64,000 bases of DNA from Xestospongia bergquistia (Eukaryota > Porifera > Demospongiae > Haplosclerida > Petrosiidae): the NCBI GenBank assembly GCA_963965975.1, contig OZ014423.1:5482301-5546300 (forward strand), written 5' to 3'. The translations under genes and the position numbers were made by a program. Within the stretch, counting starts at the first letter, position 1; each line of letters starts with the position of its first letter. Positions 53,100 to 64,000 of this stretch are shown here, in pieces. The notes under the pieces are model-generated. The model made no database searches, was not told the DNA's origin, and saw nothing but the letters and a program-made list of their open reading frames with translations.

Positions 53100-55063
53100 T
53101 TAGTCTTGTCTCTGTGTAAGTTTTGAGGCTATTTCTCTAGCCAGAGCTTGCTCTCCCACTATTGATAAAATTACCAGAATGGTTTTCCATGTTTGTGGTG
53201 CACATTTTAATTCTATCCATTTCCTAAGCATTTCTCTACAGCAACTTTGATTTCCATCAGTTGCAAGTTCATTGATAGTAGCTAATTCATTGTCTGGTAC
53301 ATTTAACATATATCCTATGGATTTCCACTTGTCAGAAACCTTAAGAAATCAATTGGATAATTTATTATATATATATTAGGATTTTGTTTACCTTTGTAAC
53401 TATAAATGATTCAAGCTTTGAAATTTCAGGCATTCCATAAGTTTCAGTGTTATCAAACTTTTCATATTCTATTGGAAGCAATAACTATCACATTAATAAC
53501 AATGGCTATGTATTAGTATGTATCTTCATTGTGATTACAAAAAATTTCATTATATTATGTACCTGTCATAATTGTTGGATTGAATTTAAAAGATTTAATA
53601 CCTCCTCTCATTCCTTCTAATTTCACATCCATTGAATCATCTTTTGTAATGTCTAAGTCCACATGTAATTGAAGATGTTGTAAAGAAGAATCAAGTGTAC
53701 TCTTATCCACTTCAAGTTTGTTGATCTTAACAAACAAATGAGATAGTCATAGGTGCAGTAAATAAAATCTTTTCAAATTACTACCTCACAATGTGTAACT
53801 TGAATGAACATTTTCCTGTCTGTTAGTGCCTGGTCATATTGTACTTGGATAGAGTTGGTTGATTCTCCAAATTGAATTTTTTTTGGCCCAATATACTCTG
53901 TCCAGTCAGTATAACAATCTTTAGCTTTCTATCACATAAAACAGATATCATTAATGTCTATAGTGACCCAGCAACCTAATCTTACCTGTTTAAAAGGTTT
54001 TAAATCTTTAGTCACTACTACATGGAGCTCCCATGTATTCTTTCTGATTTCCCTATGATAGACCGTCCAAATATATTTGAAGTTGTTACTAAACTCAGCC
54101 TTTTGCTTCTTCCATACAATAGCAAAGATAGACGATTCATCAATATGAATAATACCACATTTAGATTGAACTGGAAAGGAGGGGTTATTGGCTTCATCAG
54201 CAAATTTAAAATGATAAGGAAGTGACAATTCGATGTTATGAGAGATAATAAAGCCCAACTCTTCACTGTCAACCTCAGAGAAAACCTCAGCATAATGTTC
54301 AAGATGAACCTTAAATTGCTTATCAAATTTGCGTGAGGTCTTTATCTGAAAAAAGCAGCTTATTGGTTGACAATTAGTAGGAAGAATGAATGGACATGAT
54401 GAAAGGAGCTGAATATCTACCCTGGTATCTTTTGATATAGCCAATGGTGGTACGACTATTTTTATTCCATCTCTTGGCACATTGAACATCTGCTCCTGAT
54501 CAGTAGCACAGAACATCTTTTCAGTGACTCCATACATTATAATACCTTGTAATGTTAATTCTACTTCAGTAAACTGATGAACACTATTTATAAAAGGAAA
54601 CATTGTATCTATCTAGAATGACTTTTTATGTACAATACCTTATTGAGCATGGAACAACTTGTAGTATTGTTCGAGAAGCTTCATACATGTTATACTTTTT
54701 ATCTGTCTTTTTTTGTACGCCTTCTTCAAAATATACAACTTTTCTTATTCCAGACTGTATTATTAATTTAACACAGTCATTACAAGGATATTTAGTGATA
54801 TAGAGAGTACAGTCTTTAACTGGTGGAGTTCCCTTACTGAGAATAGCATCATACTCAGCATGACAAACTAGATTTATATTAACATAGTACTGGTAAATCA
54901 AGAAATTGTTCTTACTTACTATATGGATCTTCAATATTTGTGCTGTCACGTACAGTTTGTACAGCTTTTCGATTTATACTATCTGGAAATCCACTAAAAC
55001 CGACTGAGATAACTCGATTATCTTCTGCTGACACTATACAAGCACCTTGCTACAATATGCCAG

Positions 55064-55101
<38 letters not shown>

Positions 55102-56116
55102 ATGTTGATCATCACAAGTACTAACTGTATGTTCGGGATGCCTTTCATGTCTTCCTTGTTTTGTAGCAGATAACTTTGCTAATGACATAAAGAATTGCGT
55201 CTGTGTAATGATAAGGTTCTTCTCTGGTCCACTGAACTCTTTATCTTTTGGTTCATTAATTCTTTCTATCAAAGAAATCTTTTTTGTTTTACCATCCATT
55301 TTAACTTTAACATGAGGCTCTTTTGTTATTTTAAATTTGCTAAATATCATAGAATAATTTAAAACTTTAAAATTCAAAAATACCTTAGGGAAATTTTTCC
55401 TAAGCGAAGCAACTGTGCTCCTTGTTTTATATCTGGTTGTTCATCTCTTTGTTCATTTCTAGTGAACATTCCATATTTTACATGAGATATTCCAGATTGT
55501 ATAATAGCATGAGCACAATCTTCATCAGGACAAAGGGTTAAATAAATAGTACATCCTTGTAAATTTGATACACTCCTATTAGCAATAGCATTGACAGCTG
55601 CATGGACAACTGTTTATATAACGAATAATACAATTAATTAACAATAATTATGTACCATATGGATCCTTTATCTTCAAGTAATCCTCTGGGTTTTGAGAAC
55701 TTGTCCAAGGAAATTTATCATGGTCAATGTCACCAGGCATAGAATTGTAACCAATTCCTACAATAGTGTTATCAGCAGTTACTATACAAGCTCCAACCTA
55801 TAGTGTTTTAAAAGACATTTTACTTGACTGTATAATAATGAGAATATCTTACTGGAGTCCTAGGATCTTTACTTCTGAGAGCAGCTAAACAGGCAACATT
55901 CATAAAGTATTCATCCCAATCATAAATGACTTGTCCATCAACTAGCTGCATTATCTCTCCAATTTTTGTATATTGCTTATACATGTTTTCTCTAATTTTT
56001 TTTTCATTAACAGCACTATTGTCATCAGGAATTTCTTGTAGTAAGTTCTCAATAAGTTCCTTTTGCTTTTGAAGTTTTTCTTTGATCTTTAATGACTGAC
56101 TTTGTGAAGTAGCCAT
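53100..56116 (-). CDS. Array gene L: tandem deaminase-ZU5-UPA-Death (subfamily 1)
   Basis: Exons: 55853-56116, 55656-55797, 55384-55609, 55126-55339, 54920-55049, 54639-54867, 53986-54583, 53785-53928, 53563-53725, 53392-53468 and 53100-53339 (808 aa, no lesion). Leader MATSQSQSLKIKEKLQKQ. Domain 1: [22 protein letters not shown] and PDEDC. Domain 2: [34 protein letters not shown] and PCNDC. There is no acidic linker. The exon before ZU5 is fused to the ZU5 exon (FTEVELTLQGIIMYGVTEKM), where subfamily 2 has an intron. ZU5: RDGIKIVVPPLAISKDTRV. Death: WKSIGYMLNVPDNEL and WKTILVILSIVGEQALAREI. The near-identical partner G lost part of exon 1. Confidence 0.87.
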
Positions 56117-59100
56117 TATATTTTTCTTGTTTGTTTTAAAAGCATAAGATAAAAAAATTATAAATACAGTAGTCAATTGAAAATATTGCTCACTTTGTAT
56201 ATCCTTGCTTTGTTAGTTGACTATTGCTATATAACTGGTTCACCAATAATGGGATCAATACTCACTGGAATATTAGTCACACTTAACATTTACCCTGTAA
56301 GAGTTTATGATCAAAATAATCTTATAGCTTTGCCAATGATAGTCTTAATTTGTTCTTCTCAGATAATCAATACTCTAAATAGCTTTCTGCTTAGTGTGAA
56401 TCAAATTTTATAATCATCCCACTCTACTCTTGCCTCGTCATCAATTATGACTGTCATAGTATATCACATTATGAATGTAACTACTAACTATGAATATAAC
56501 TGTTGTGTCTATATTCCTACATTATGAATAATGATAATAGTTATCCTGTTTAGCACGTGAATATATAGTGTTGCACTACTGTATTGTAAATACAATTATT
56601 GTATCAACTACCGTACACTAATGTACACTAATGATAGATTACACTTACTGTCATTAACTGTCTGTTTTAAATTCTGTTTATTTAGTATAGTGAAAGTTTT
56701 GAATTCAAAATTCAAACTGAGGTAATAACTTCATATATTAGATTTAATGATGTAGTAGACTACAATATTTCTACACTGCTGTCATATAGTATATATACTA
56801 TGTAGGGTATATCTACTTTATTATTTGTAATAAAGTAATGAGTACAGGTGCTCTTGCATTCATTTGGTTACTAACAACATGTACAGCTGAATTAAACAAG
56901 ATTACTTGAAAGTAATACTACATATTGATTGGTAAAGTACCTGTAGTATAATATTTTGTATCCTTACTATTGATTCTCTTTGCCTTTCTTCTGAGATTAT
57001 AGTTAGAATAATAATCACCTATTCTACTCTTGCTTTGTTATCAATTCTGACTCTCTACTTTTACACACTAACTATGCTATTTTACATTATGGATGTAACC
57101 AATAATAGTTGCCTTGTTTGACGCTATTTATATCAACATTAATTCGTTAAATAAATATCTTGATAGATTTTATAGTACATTGTGTTAACATAACACATAT
57201 ACCAATGTATTAACTACTGTAATTACATCCTGGAGCATCCTGGGATATGCAGACTGTACCAGGTGCTCTGAGTCAACCTAGTCTTTCTGAACACCTGACC
57301 TATAGCCCCATGTCCTAAGTGTATACCATGATGTCATGTGATATCCACATATCTCAGGTCATACTAGGATATCTTTTGGTTTCTGGACTACATCTTTGTA
57401 TATCCAAATTGTCCTATTTATCCAATATCCATTCACTACTTACTCCAGAGAATAGTTATGTACGAGCAATACTTATGTAATGTTAATCCCAATCATAAAT
57501 CGCATATCCAGTTGCTATGTATACACAACTTCAAATTTTTCACTGGATATTTACCAAATTATATAATTATCTTAGTTAAAAAACTATTATTAGATAACTT
57601 AAATACAAAACTTAGTAAACGTCCTTTTAAAAATAAATGAACTGCTTTAATACAAGTGTTTTTATACAACTGTCTTGACAACAAGTTAGATTTCTAATGA
57701 TGCTAACCTACCATTGTAGACAGATTGGTGGCTTTTAGCTGTGATTTACTATTTCTATCTGTTATTGGTGATGATTCTTGACTATATAAAATAAGAACTA
57801 CTGTTTATTGAAAATGTATGTAGACTACTTTGTCTTATAAGTGTTTAAGTTACTTAATATAATAACTTAATATAATTGTTATCACTTTTCTGTTTTAATA
57901 CTTCAAACAAATCTCATTTATGTAATAAAGATATTATTTATTTAATGGAATATTACTCACTTTTAGTGCCTCCCAATAACCATTTATGAACAAACTGTTT
58001 TTTAAATTCTTATAGCTTTGCCAATAACAATACTCTTGACTTCTTCTTATCAGATAATAACTCACTACTCACTATGATTCTAATTTTATAATCACCCCAC
58101 CTATTCCTGACTCGTCATCAGTTATGACTGTCATACTATACTATGAATGTCACTATACATGTACTTCTACATAATGAATAACAATAATATTTGCCTTGTT
58201 TGGTACTTTGTGAGTAAATGTTTGGCATGTAAATATAGAGTATTACTCTCCTACTATATTATATACATTATTTATGTAATGATAACATAATATGTTTATT
58301 TAGTATAGCGAGTGTTTTGAATTCAAAATTCAAACTCTGATGTAGACCATAACTTATAACATCTCTATAGCTATACTGCTGTCATATAGTGTATATCCTA
58401 TATAAGGCATATATACTTATATAGTCTCCTACAATGGTTATTGAGCTATTGATAGCTAAGTAGATAAGTAGGACTAAAAAATTCACCGAGTAAATGCATT
58501 TCATTCTTAAATATTCACCAAGTACATGAATTTCATTTTTTGATATAGACATAGAATACAGTCTGGATCAGACTAGCCCTGTCATACCATGCATCTAATA
58601 TATAGCTAGGACATCCTGAGGTATAACTTCATGTGGTCCTTATAGAGAGTAGCTATACAACTAATAATGTTCAAATTTTAATTCCAGACATAAATCACAT
58701 TCTAGTTGGACTTTTTTATAGGATAGTTAATCAAATATTGCTCACTTTGTATATCCTTGCTTTGTTAGTTGACTATTGTTATATAACTGAGTGTATGATA
58801 CACCAATAATGTAATCAACATTCACTGGAATATTGTTTACCTTTATTGTTTTCCTATTAGAGTTTACGATCAAAATAAAAGATCCTTAATTTAGAGTTTA
58901 TGATCAAATAATAGATTCTTGCTTCTTATAGCCTACAAATGATAACCTTGACTTGTTCTTCTAGATAATAGTCTCAATAGCTGACTGCTTACTATGATTC
59001 TAATTTTATAATCACCCCACTCTATTCCTGACTCGTCATCAATTATGACTGTCATATTATGCTATGAATGTAACTATACATGTACTTCTACATAATGAAT

Positions 59101-59273
59101 AACAATAATATTTACCTTTTTTGGTACTTTGTGAGTAAATATTTGGCATGTGTATAGTGTTACTCTCCTACTATATTATATACATTATTTATATAATGAT
59201 GCATAATATGTTTATTTAGTATAGTGAGTGTTCTGAATTTAAAATTCAAACTCTGATGTAGTCTCTCTCTCTC

Positions 59274-59346
<73 letters not shown>

Positions 59347-59626
59347 CTACATATATTATTGGATTTAATGATGTAGAACAATTACTAGACATTAATATCT
59401 CTATATTGTTGTCTACTATAATATCTCTATACTGCTGTCATAATAGTATATACTATATAAGGTATATCTACTCAATCTCCTACAATGAAGTACTAGTTTG
59501 TGTTATTGTAAAGATCTAATGTTAGGATATTCATTTTGTTATCAGCAATGTCCAATTTAAACAGAAAATATATAAACATTGTCATTTTTTATATCAATTA
59601 CTTAAAAAGTAATACTGCATAATAAA
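56117..59626. other. Long spacer L/M with repeat modules and relics
   Basis: The first 2.6 kb copies the spacer after gene G. It includes exon-like blocks (about 56335-56455, 58020-58135, 58935-59055), a GATATCC module (57228-57378), a relic subfamily 2 promoter and mini-exon (57705-57790), and decayed domain 1 exons (57445-57500, 58630-58710). A (CT)n run (59262-59316) is followed by a (TA)n run (59317-59344). Confidence 0.6.
59262..59344. repeat. Compound (CT)n(TA)n microsatellite
   Basis: About 55 bp of CT followed by about 28 bp of TA. The copy upstream of gene F (27512-27562) has the same structure but is shorter, so its length has changed since the F/M duplication. Confidence 0.9.
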
Positions 59627-61148
59627 TTATACTTTATAAAATACATGTAGTAGTAAACAATACAAACTAACAAGAAAAAAACACAACAAACGTCTCATAA
59701 TGGATACAGTTCTCTGATCTCCTTTAAATTTTAATTCCAATTCTTTTACTTCTTTAAATTGTCTTATTCTTTCTTTTGTTCGTTTATTTTTTCTATGAAA
59801 GTTACATACATGAACAATGAATATTGAGTGATTTATATAGTTATACCGTTTGAGTAAAGCTGCTCGTAGTATTTTTGGAGAAGCTTCATACATTTTAGCC
59901 TTTTTAGTAGTTTCACCTGCTTTATGATATATCACTTCTTTGATTCCAGACTGTACTATCAATTTAGCACAGTCATTACAAGGATATTTAGTGACGTAGA
60001 GAGTACAACCTTTAACTGATGGAGTTCCTTTACTGAGAATAGCATCATATTCAGCATGACAGACTGAAATATATTAGGTACAAATAACTCAAGAAATTGT
60101 AGTCACTTACTATATGGATTTCCAAGTTTTGTTTTGTCACGTATTGTTTTAACAGTTCTTTAATTCATATTATCTGGAAATCCACTAAAACCAACTGAGA
60201 CCACTCGTTTTTCTTCCTCTGATACTATACAAGCACCTTGCTATATAATTATGTCAGTAATGTTTATTAGCACAAATAATAACTAACTGTATTCTCAGGA
60301 TGCCTCTCATATCTTCCTTGTTTCTTTCTAGATAGTAGTGCTAATGACATAAAGAATTCATCCCATGTAATGACGAGGTCCTCTTCTGGTCCACTGAACT
60401 TTTTCCTTGATATATCTTTTGCCTTTTTAATTCTTCTTGACAATGAAATTGTTTTTTCTTCTGTTACTTGAGAATTTTTTCTTACTACTGTTACTTCAGG
60501 CTCCTTTGTTGCATTAAACTTGCTAAATGTCAAAGAAATAATAATTTTTCAAAAACTTGAAATACTTGTGAGACACTTTTCCTAAACAAAGCAAGTCTAC
60601 TCCTCGCTTTATGTCTAATTCTTTATCTCTTCCAGACTTTCTAGTGAACATTTCATATTTAACATAAGATATCCCAGATTGTATAATAGCATGAGCACAG
60701 TCCTCATCTAGACAATGTGTCAAGTAGATAGTGCATCCTTCTAAGCTTGGTATAGTCCTGTTCGCAATAGCATTTACAGCTGCATGGACAACTGTTAGTG
60801 TGATGATTAATAAATTCATAAATATTTATTAATTACCATATGGATATTTTTTTGTCTAAATCATATTTCGTTTTTTGGTAATCTTCAGAACCTTTCCATG
60901 GGAAATGATGATCATTCTTTCCATCTTTTGTAAATGGCATAGAATTGTAACCAATCCCTACAATAGTGTTATCAGCAGTTACAATACAAGCTCCAATCTA
61001 TAGCGACATTTTACTTGACTGTGTAATAATGATAATGGAAATTTCTTACTGGAGTGCTAGAATCTTTACTTCTAAGAGCAGCTAAACAAGCAACATTCAT
61101 AAAGTATTCATCCCAGTCATAAATGACTTGTCCATCAACTTGTGACAT
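59627..61148 (-). pseudogene. Array gene M: damaged copy of the membrane-anchored gene F
   Basis: Exons by comparison with F: 61050-61148, 60837-60997, 60566-60791, 60288-60522, 60111-60240, 59847-60063 and 59627-59792. Two independent lesions are visible. Exon 60837-60997 is 161 nt where F has 160, owing to a poly-A (coding strand) length change before YPY, which shifts the frame. In exon 60111-60240 the CAA of NMNQRT has become TAA (60160-60162). Both domains otherwise match [10 protein letters not shown] with LDEDC, and CHAEYDAIL with PCNDC. The anchor [17 protein letters not shown] is unchanged, so inactivation is recent. Confidence 0.78.
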
Positions 61149-63886
61149 AATATGTTCAACAATACAAGTACCTTGAAAATTATCAAAATCTTGGATTAAT
61201 CAATAAATAAGAACATCAAATACATAGTGACTAATTGTTGAGAAATCTTAGGTAGAGGGATAATAGATAGTGACTAATGTTTGTGAACTGGTAAATCCCT
61301 AGTTTACATCAGAATTTGATTCAAAGCAAGGCTTATAAAAGTAGACATTCCTTTTAAAGATGTGTGTTCTCTTTGAAATAGTCACGTAGTTCTTTTTGAT
61401 TATTGATAGCTAAGTAAGTAAGAGTTTAAATACTAAATATTTAGCAGACACATGTATTTTAATCCATTTATAGGTGTAAGAGCCAGTCTTGATCAGGTTG
61501 ACCCTCTATTATATCTAATATATGGCTCAACTACAGAGATAGTCATCATAGTCTTCATTTCCTTATCTCATTTATCAGGATTGCTCACTTTGAATACTTG
61601 TATTTATTATATCATCTCTTACCTGACTGTATTACACTTAACTAAGCTTATGATTAAAAGATAACATTCTTTATAGACTTACTTCTTTGCCTTTCTTTTG
61701 AGATAATAGTCAGAATAATACAGTTCACTGTACTTTTATGATAACACCATCAACTTCTGCCTTGTCATCAATTATAACTATTGTAGTAGTATGTTATACT
61801 ATGAATGTAATCTATACTCCTAAATAATGAATACAATAACCATCCTTGGTATGTTGTGTATATGCTCTTCTAACTGTACTATACACAACACATCATACAA
61901 AACAATGTATACTAATACACTAATGTAAACTAATAATAGAGTGCACTTACTGTCAGCAACTGTCAGTGGATTGGATTTCTATTCTTATATTTGCTTAATA
62001 TAGTGAATGTTTTGAATTGAAAATTCAAACTCTAATGTAGTCCCTTACTGCGTATAAATACTATTTAGATTTAATATATAGTAAACTATATCTCTATACT
62101 TACTGCTTTCTACTATAATATCTCTATACTACTGTCTACTTAGCATCTCTATACTGCTGTCATATAGCATATACTATATAGAATATATCTACTCAATCAC
62201 TTACAATAAAGTAATAACTTTATTGTATACACTAATGGTAGAGTGCATTAACTGTCACCAACTATCAGTTTTGAATTCTATGTTTAAACCTTATGCTTAT
62301 TATTTTATAATAGTAATTTAAAAGTAATATTACATAATAAATACCAGTAAAATACATGTAGCATAACATTCTTTTTATGTCCTTATGATCTTTGCCTTTC
62401 TTTTGAAATTATAGCCAAGTAGTATAGTTCAATATATTGTTTTATGGTCTAATCTTGCTTTGTTATCAATTCTGACTCCACTATTACACTATGGATATGA
62501 AGTTGTCTTGTTTGACATTATTTATATCAACATTAATTCAGCACATGAATATCTTGATTGAGTATATAGTACATTGTGTTAACATAATACATATACCAAT
62601 AAATTAACTACTGCATACTAGGTGATGACATCCTAGGACATCTTAGGACATTCTACTAAAACCAGATGTTCTGCATGGATCAGCCTACGTCTTTCTAGAC
62701 ATCTGGCCTATGGCTCCCTGTGTCCTACATGTATTTCAAGAGATTGTATAATATTCATATCCCAGGTCATACTAGAATATCTTTTGACTTTTGGACTACA
62801 TCTATATGTGTATTCTGAGTCCAAAGTCTTATGTATCCCTTATCTCAGGATATCCTAAGATATCACTTCACTGTGTCTTTACTCCAGAGAGTAGCTACAC
62901 AAGCAATACTCACTCCTTTAATGAGTACACTAAAGAATCATTATGTGTCGTAGTCTGAATATTGCAAACTTAAAATATTATAATATGGCGTTACAAACAC
63001 ACTCAAGGAATATTCTAAACAACAAATTACACATTCATCTAGTACTTAATAAAACAAAAAGCAAACAATAAAATTAGACTTGTCTCTGTGCAATTGTTGG
63101 TTTATTGACAAAGAATTTAAAAGATAAAATACCTCCTCTCATTCCTTTTAACTTTATATCCATTGGATGATCATTTTTAATGTCATCAGCAATATCTGAC
63201 TTAAACATGATTGCTTAAAAATAAATACTACATAATAATTACATTTACCTGTCAAATACTTGTAGTGTAACATTTTATATCTTTACCAATAATGGTCTGT
63301 TTCTTTCTTTTGAAATTTTAACCAAAATAATATAGTTCACTATAGTTTAGTCATCACCTAATCAACTTTTGCCTTCTTATCAATTCTGACTCTACTATTA
63401 TACTATAGAAATAACTGATAATAGTTTCCTTGTTTGACATTATTTATATCAACATTAATTTGGCACATGAATGTTTTGATAGAGTATATAGTATATTGTG
63501 TTAACATACACTCATATCAGTATATTAACTTCTGTTCAGATGGCATCCTGGAACATCCTAGGATATGCAGGCTACATCCAGGGTCAACCTAATCTTTTTG
63601 GACACCTAGTCTATGGCCCCCTCTGTCCTAAATATATTTCAAGGGATCATGTGATATCCACGATATCCCAGGTCATACTAGGATATCTTTTGACTTTTTG
63701 GACTACATTCTATGTATATATATCCAAACTGTCTAATATATCCCATATCCCATGATATCCCTTCACTGCTTACTTTATAGATAGTAGCTATACATATGGC
63801 ATTACAAACACACATAATGAACATTCTAAACAACAAACTACACTTTAATGTAGTACTTAATAAAATAAACAAGTCAACAATTTAAT
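61149..63886. other. Spacer M/N with repeat modules and a relic UPA exon
   Basis: It is near-identical to the spacer F/G. It holds a leftover second-domain exon start (about 61157-61175), an exon-like block (61680-61770), GATATCC modules (62628-62785, 63540-63695), a decayed domain 1 exon (62880-62935) and a relic UPA exon (63115-63195). Confidence 0.6.
63115..63195 (-). pseudogene. Relic UPA exon
   Basis: The minus strand reads NDHPMDIKLKGMRGGILSF, a decayed match to the UPA exon of D, G and L (DDPMDVKLQEMRG). It is isolated from other coding exons. A shorter copy lies at 31045-31110. Confidence 0.7.
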
Positions 63887-64000
63887 TTAGTCTTGTCTCT
63901 GTGTAAGTTTTGAGGCTATTTCTCTAGCCAGATCTTGCTCTCCCACTATTGATAAAGTTACCAGAATGGTTTTCCATGTTTGTGGTGCACATTTTAATTC
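63887..64000 (-). CDS. Array gene N: C-terminal end of a Death-domain array gene, 5' part outside the window
   Basis: Only the last Death-domain exon is inside the window: CAPQTWKTILVTLSIVGEQD then LAREIASKLTQRQD and stop. It matches G (and L) almost exactly, so the gene beyond the edge is probably another tandem deaminase-ZU5-UPA-Death copy. Confidence 0.75.
   Translation of the reverse strand, partial: ELKCAPQTWKTILVTLSIVGEQDLAREIASKLTQRQD

Noticed and set aside
59160-59381. Arg-Glu repeat protein on the minus strand near 59.2 kb
   Set aside because: It is translation of a (CT)n(TA)n microsatellite, with no splice context.

Overview
The window looks like a compact, AT-rich metazoan genome, most likely a sponge such as Amphimedon. 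The species is an inference from three things: spliceosomal introns mostly 45-90 bp long, animal-only domain combinations (ankyrin, ZU5, UPA and Death), and a recognisable erlin.

Left edge (1-6.4 kb) holds three ordinary genes. They are the 3' part of an ankyrin-repeat/ZU5/UPA protein (+), an erlin SPFH-domain gene of the ER (-), and a canonical single-domain dCMP deaminase (DCTD, +). Erlin and DCTD start head to head only 69 bp apart.

From 6.5 kb to the right edge the window is one tandem array of at least 14 related genes, all on the minus strand, here called A to N. Each has the same core: two consecutive deoxycytidylate-deaminase domains with the exon boundaries of the neighbouring DCTD gene. 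In every copy the first domain has lost the catalytic Glu (HAE became HAA, HAV or HAT) and one zinc Cys (PCxxC became PDEDC, PDRDC or LDEDC). The second keeps HAE and PC-x-x-C. The C-terminus differs between paralogues: ZU5-UPA-Death (C, K, L; damaged in D and G; end of N visible), a hydrophobic tail anchor (F, H, I; damaged M), two to four 50-residue repeats each encoded by its own exon (A, E), or a short tail (B, J). For the intact copies the exon models sum to multiples of three: A 610, B 463, C 825, E 604, F 410, H 412, K 902 and L 808 aa.

Two subfamilies can be told apart. Subfamily 1 (A, E, F, G, H, I, L, M) has an N-terminus like [21 protein letters not shown] and PDEDC. Subfamily 2 (B, C, D, J, K) has a 7-nt first coding exon or its fused equivalent, DQYFMSIACLAAL and PDRDC. 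Recent duplications are obvious: H/I is a 2.9-kb tandem copy, G/L are near-identical about 21.3 kb apart, and F/M about 31.8 kb apart. Several copies carry clean disabling lesions. The spacers hold decayed exons and several repeat modules shared by all intergenic regions.

Interpretation (inference): a lineage-specific, birth-and-death family in which a pseudo-/active deaminase pair is joined to death-fold signalling or to a membrane anchor. This is what a nucleotide-sensing or nucleotide-depleting innate-immune effector family would look like. Bacterial dCTP/dCMP deaminases used in anti-phage defence, and the two-domain vertebrate CDADC1, are the nearest conceptual parallels. The likely ancestor (DCTD) and a gene with ZU5-UPA modules both sit at the edge of the array.
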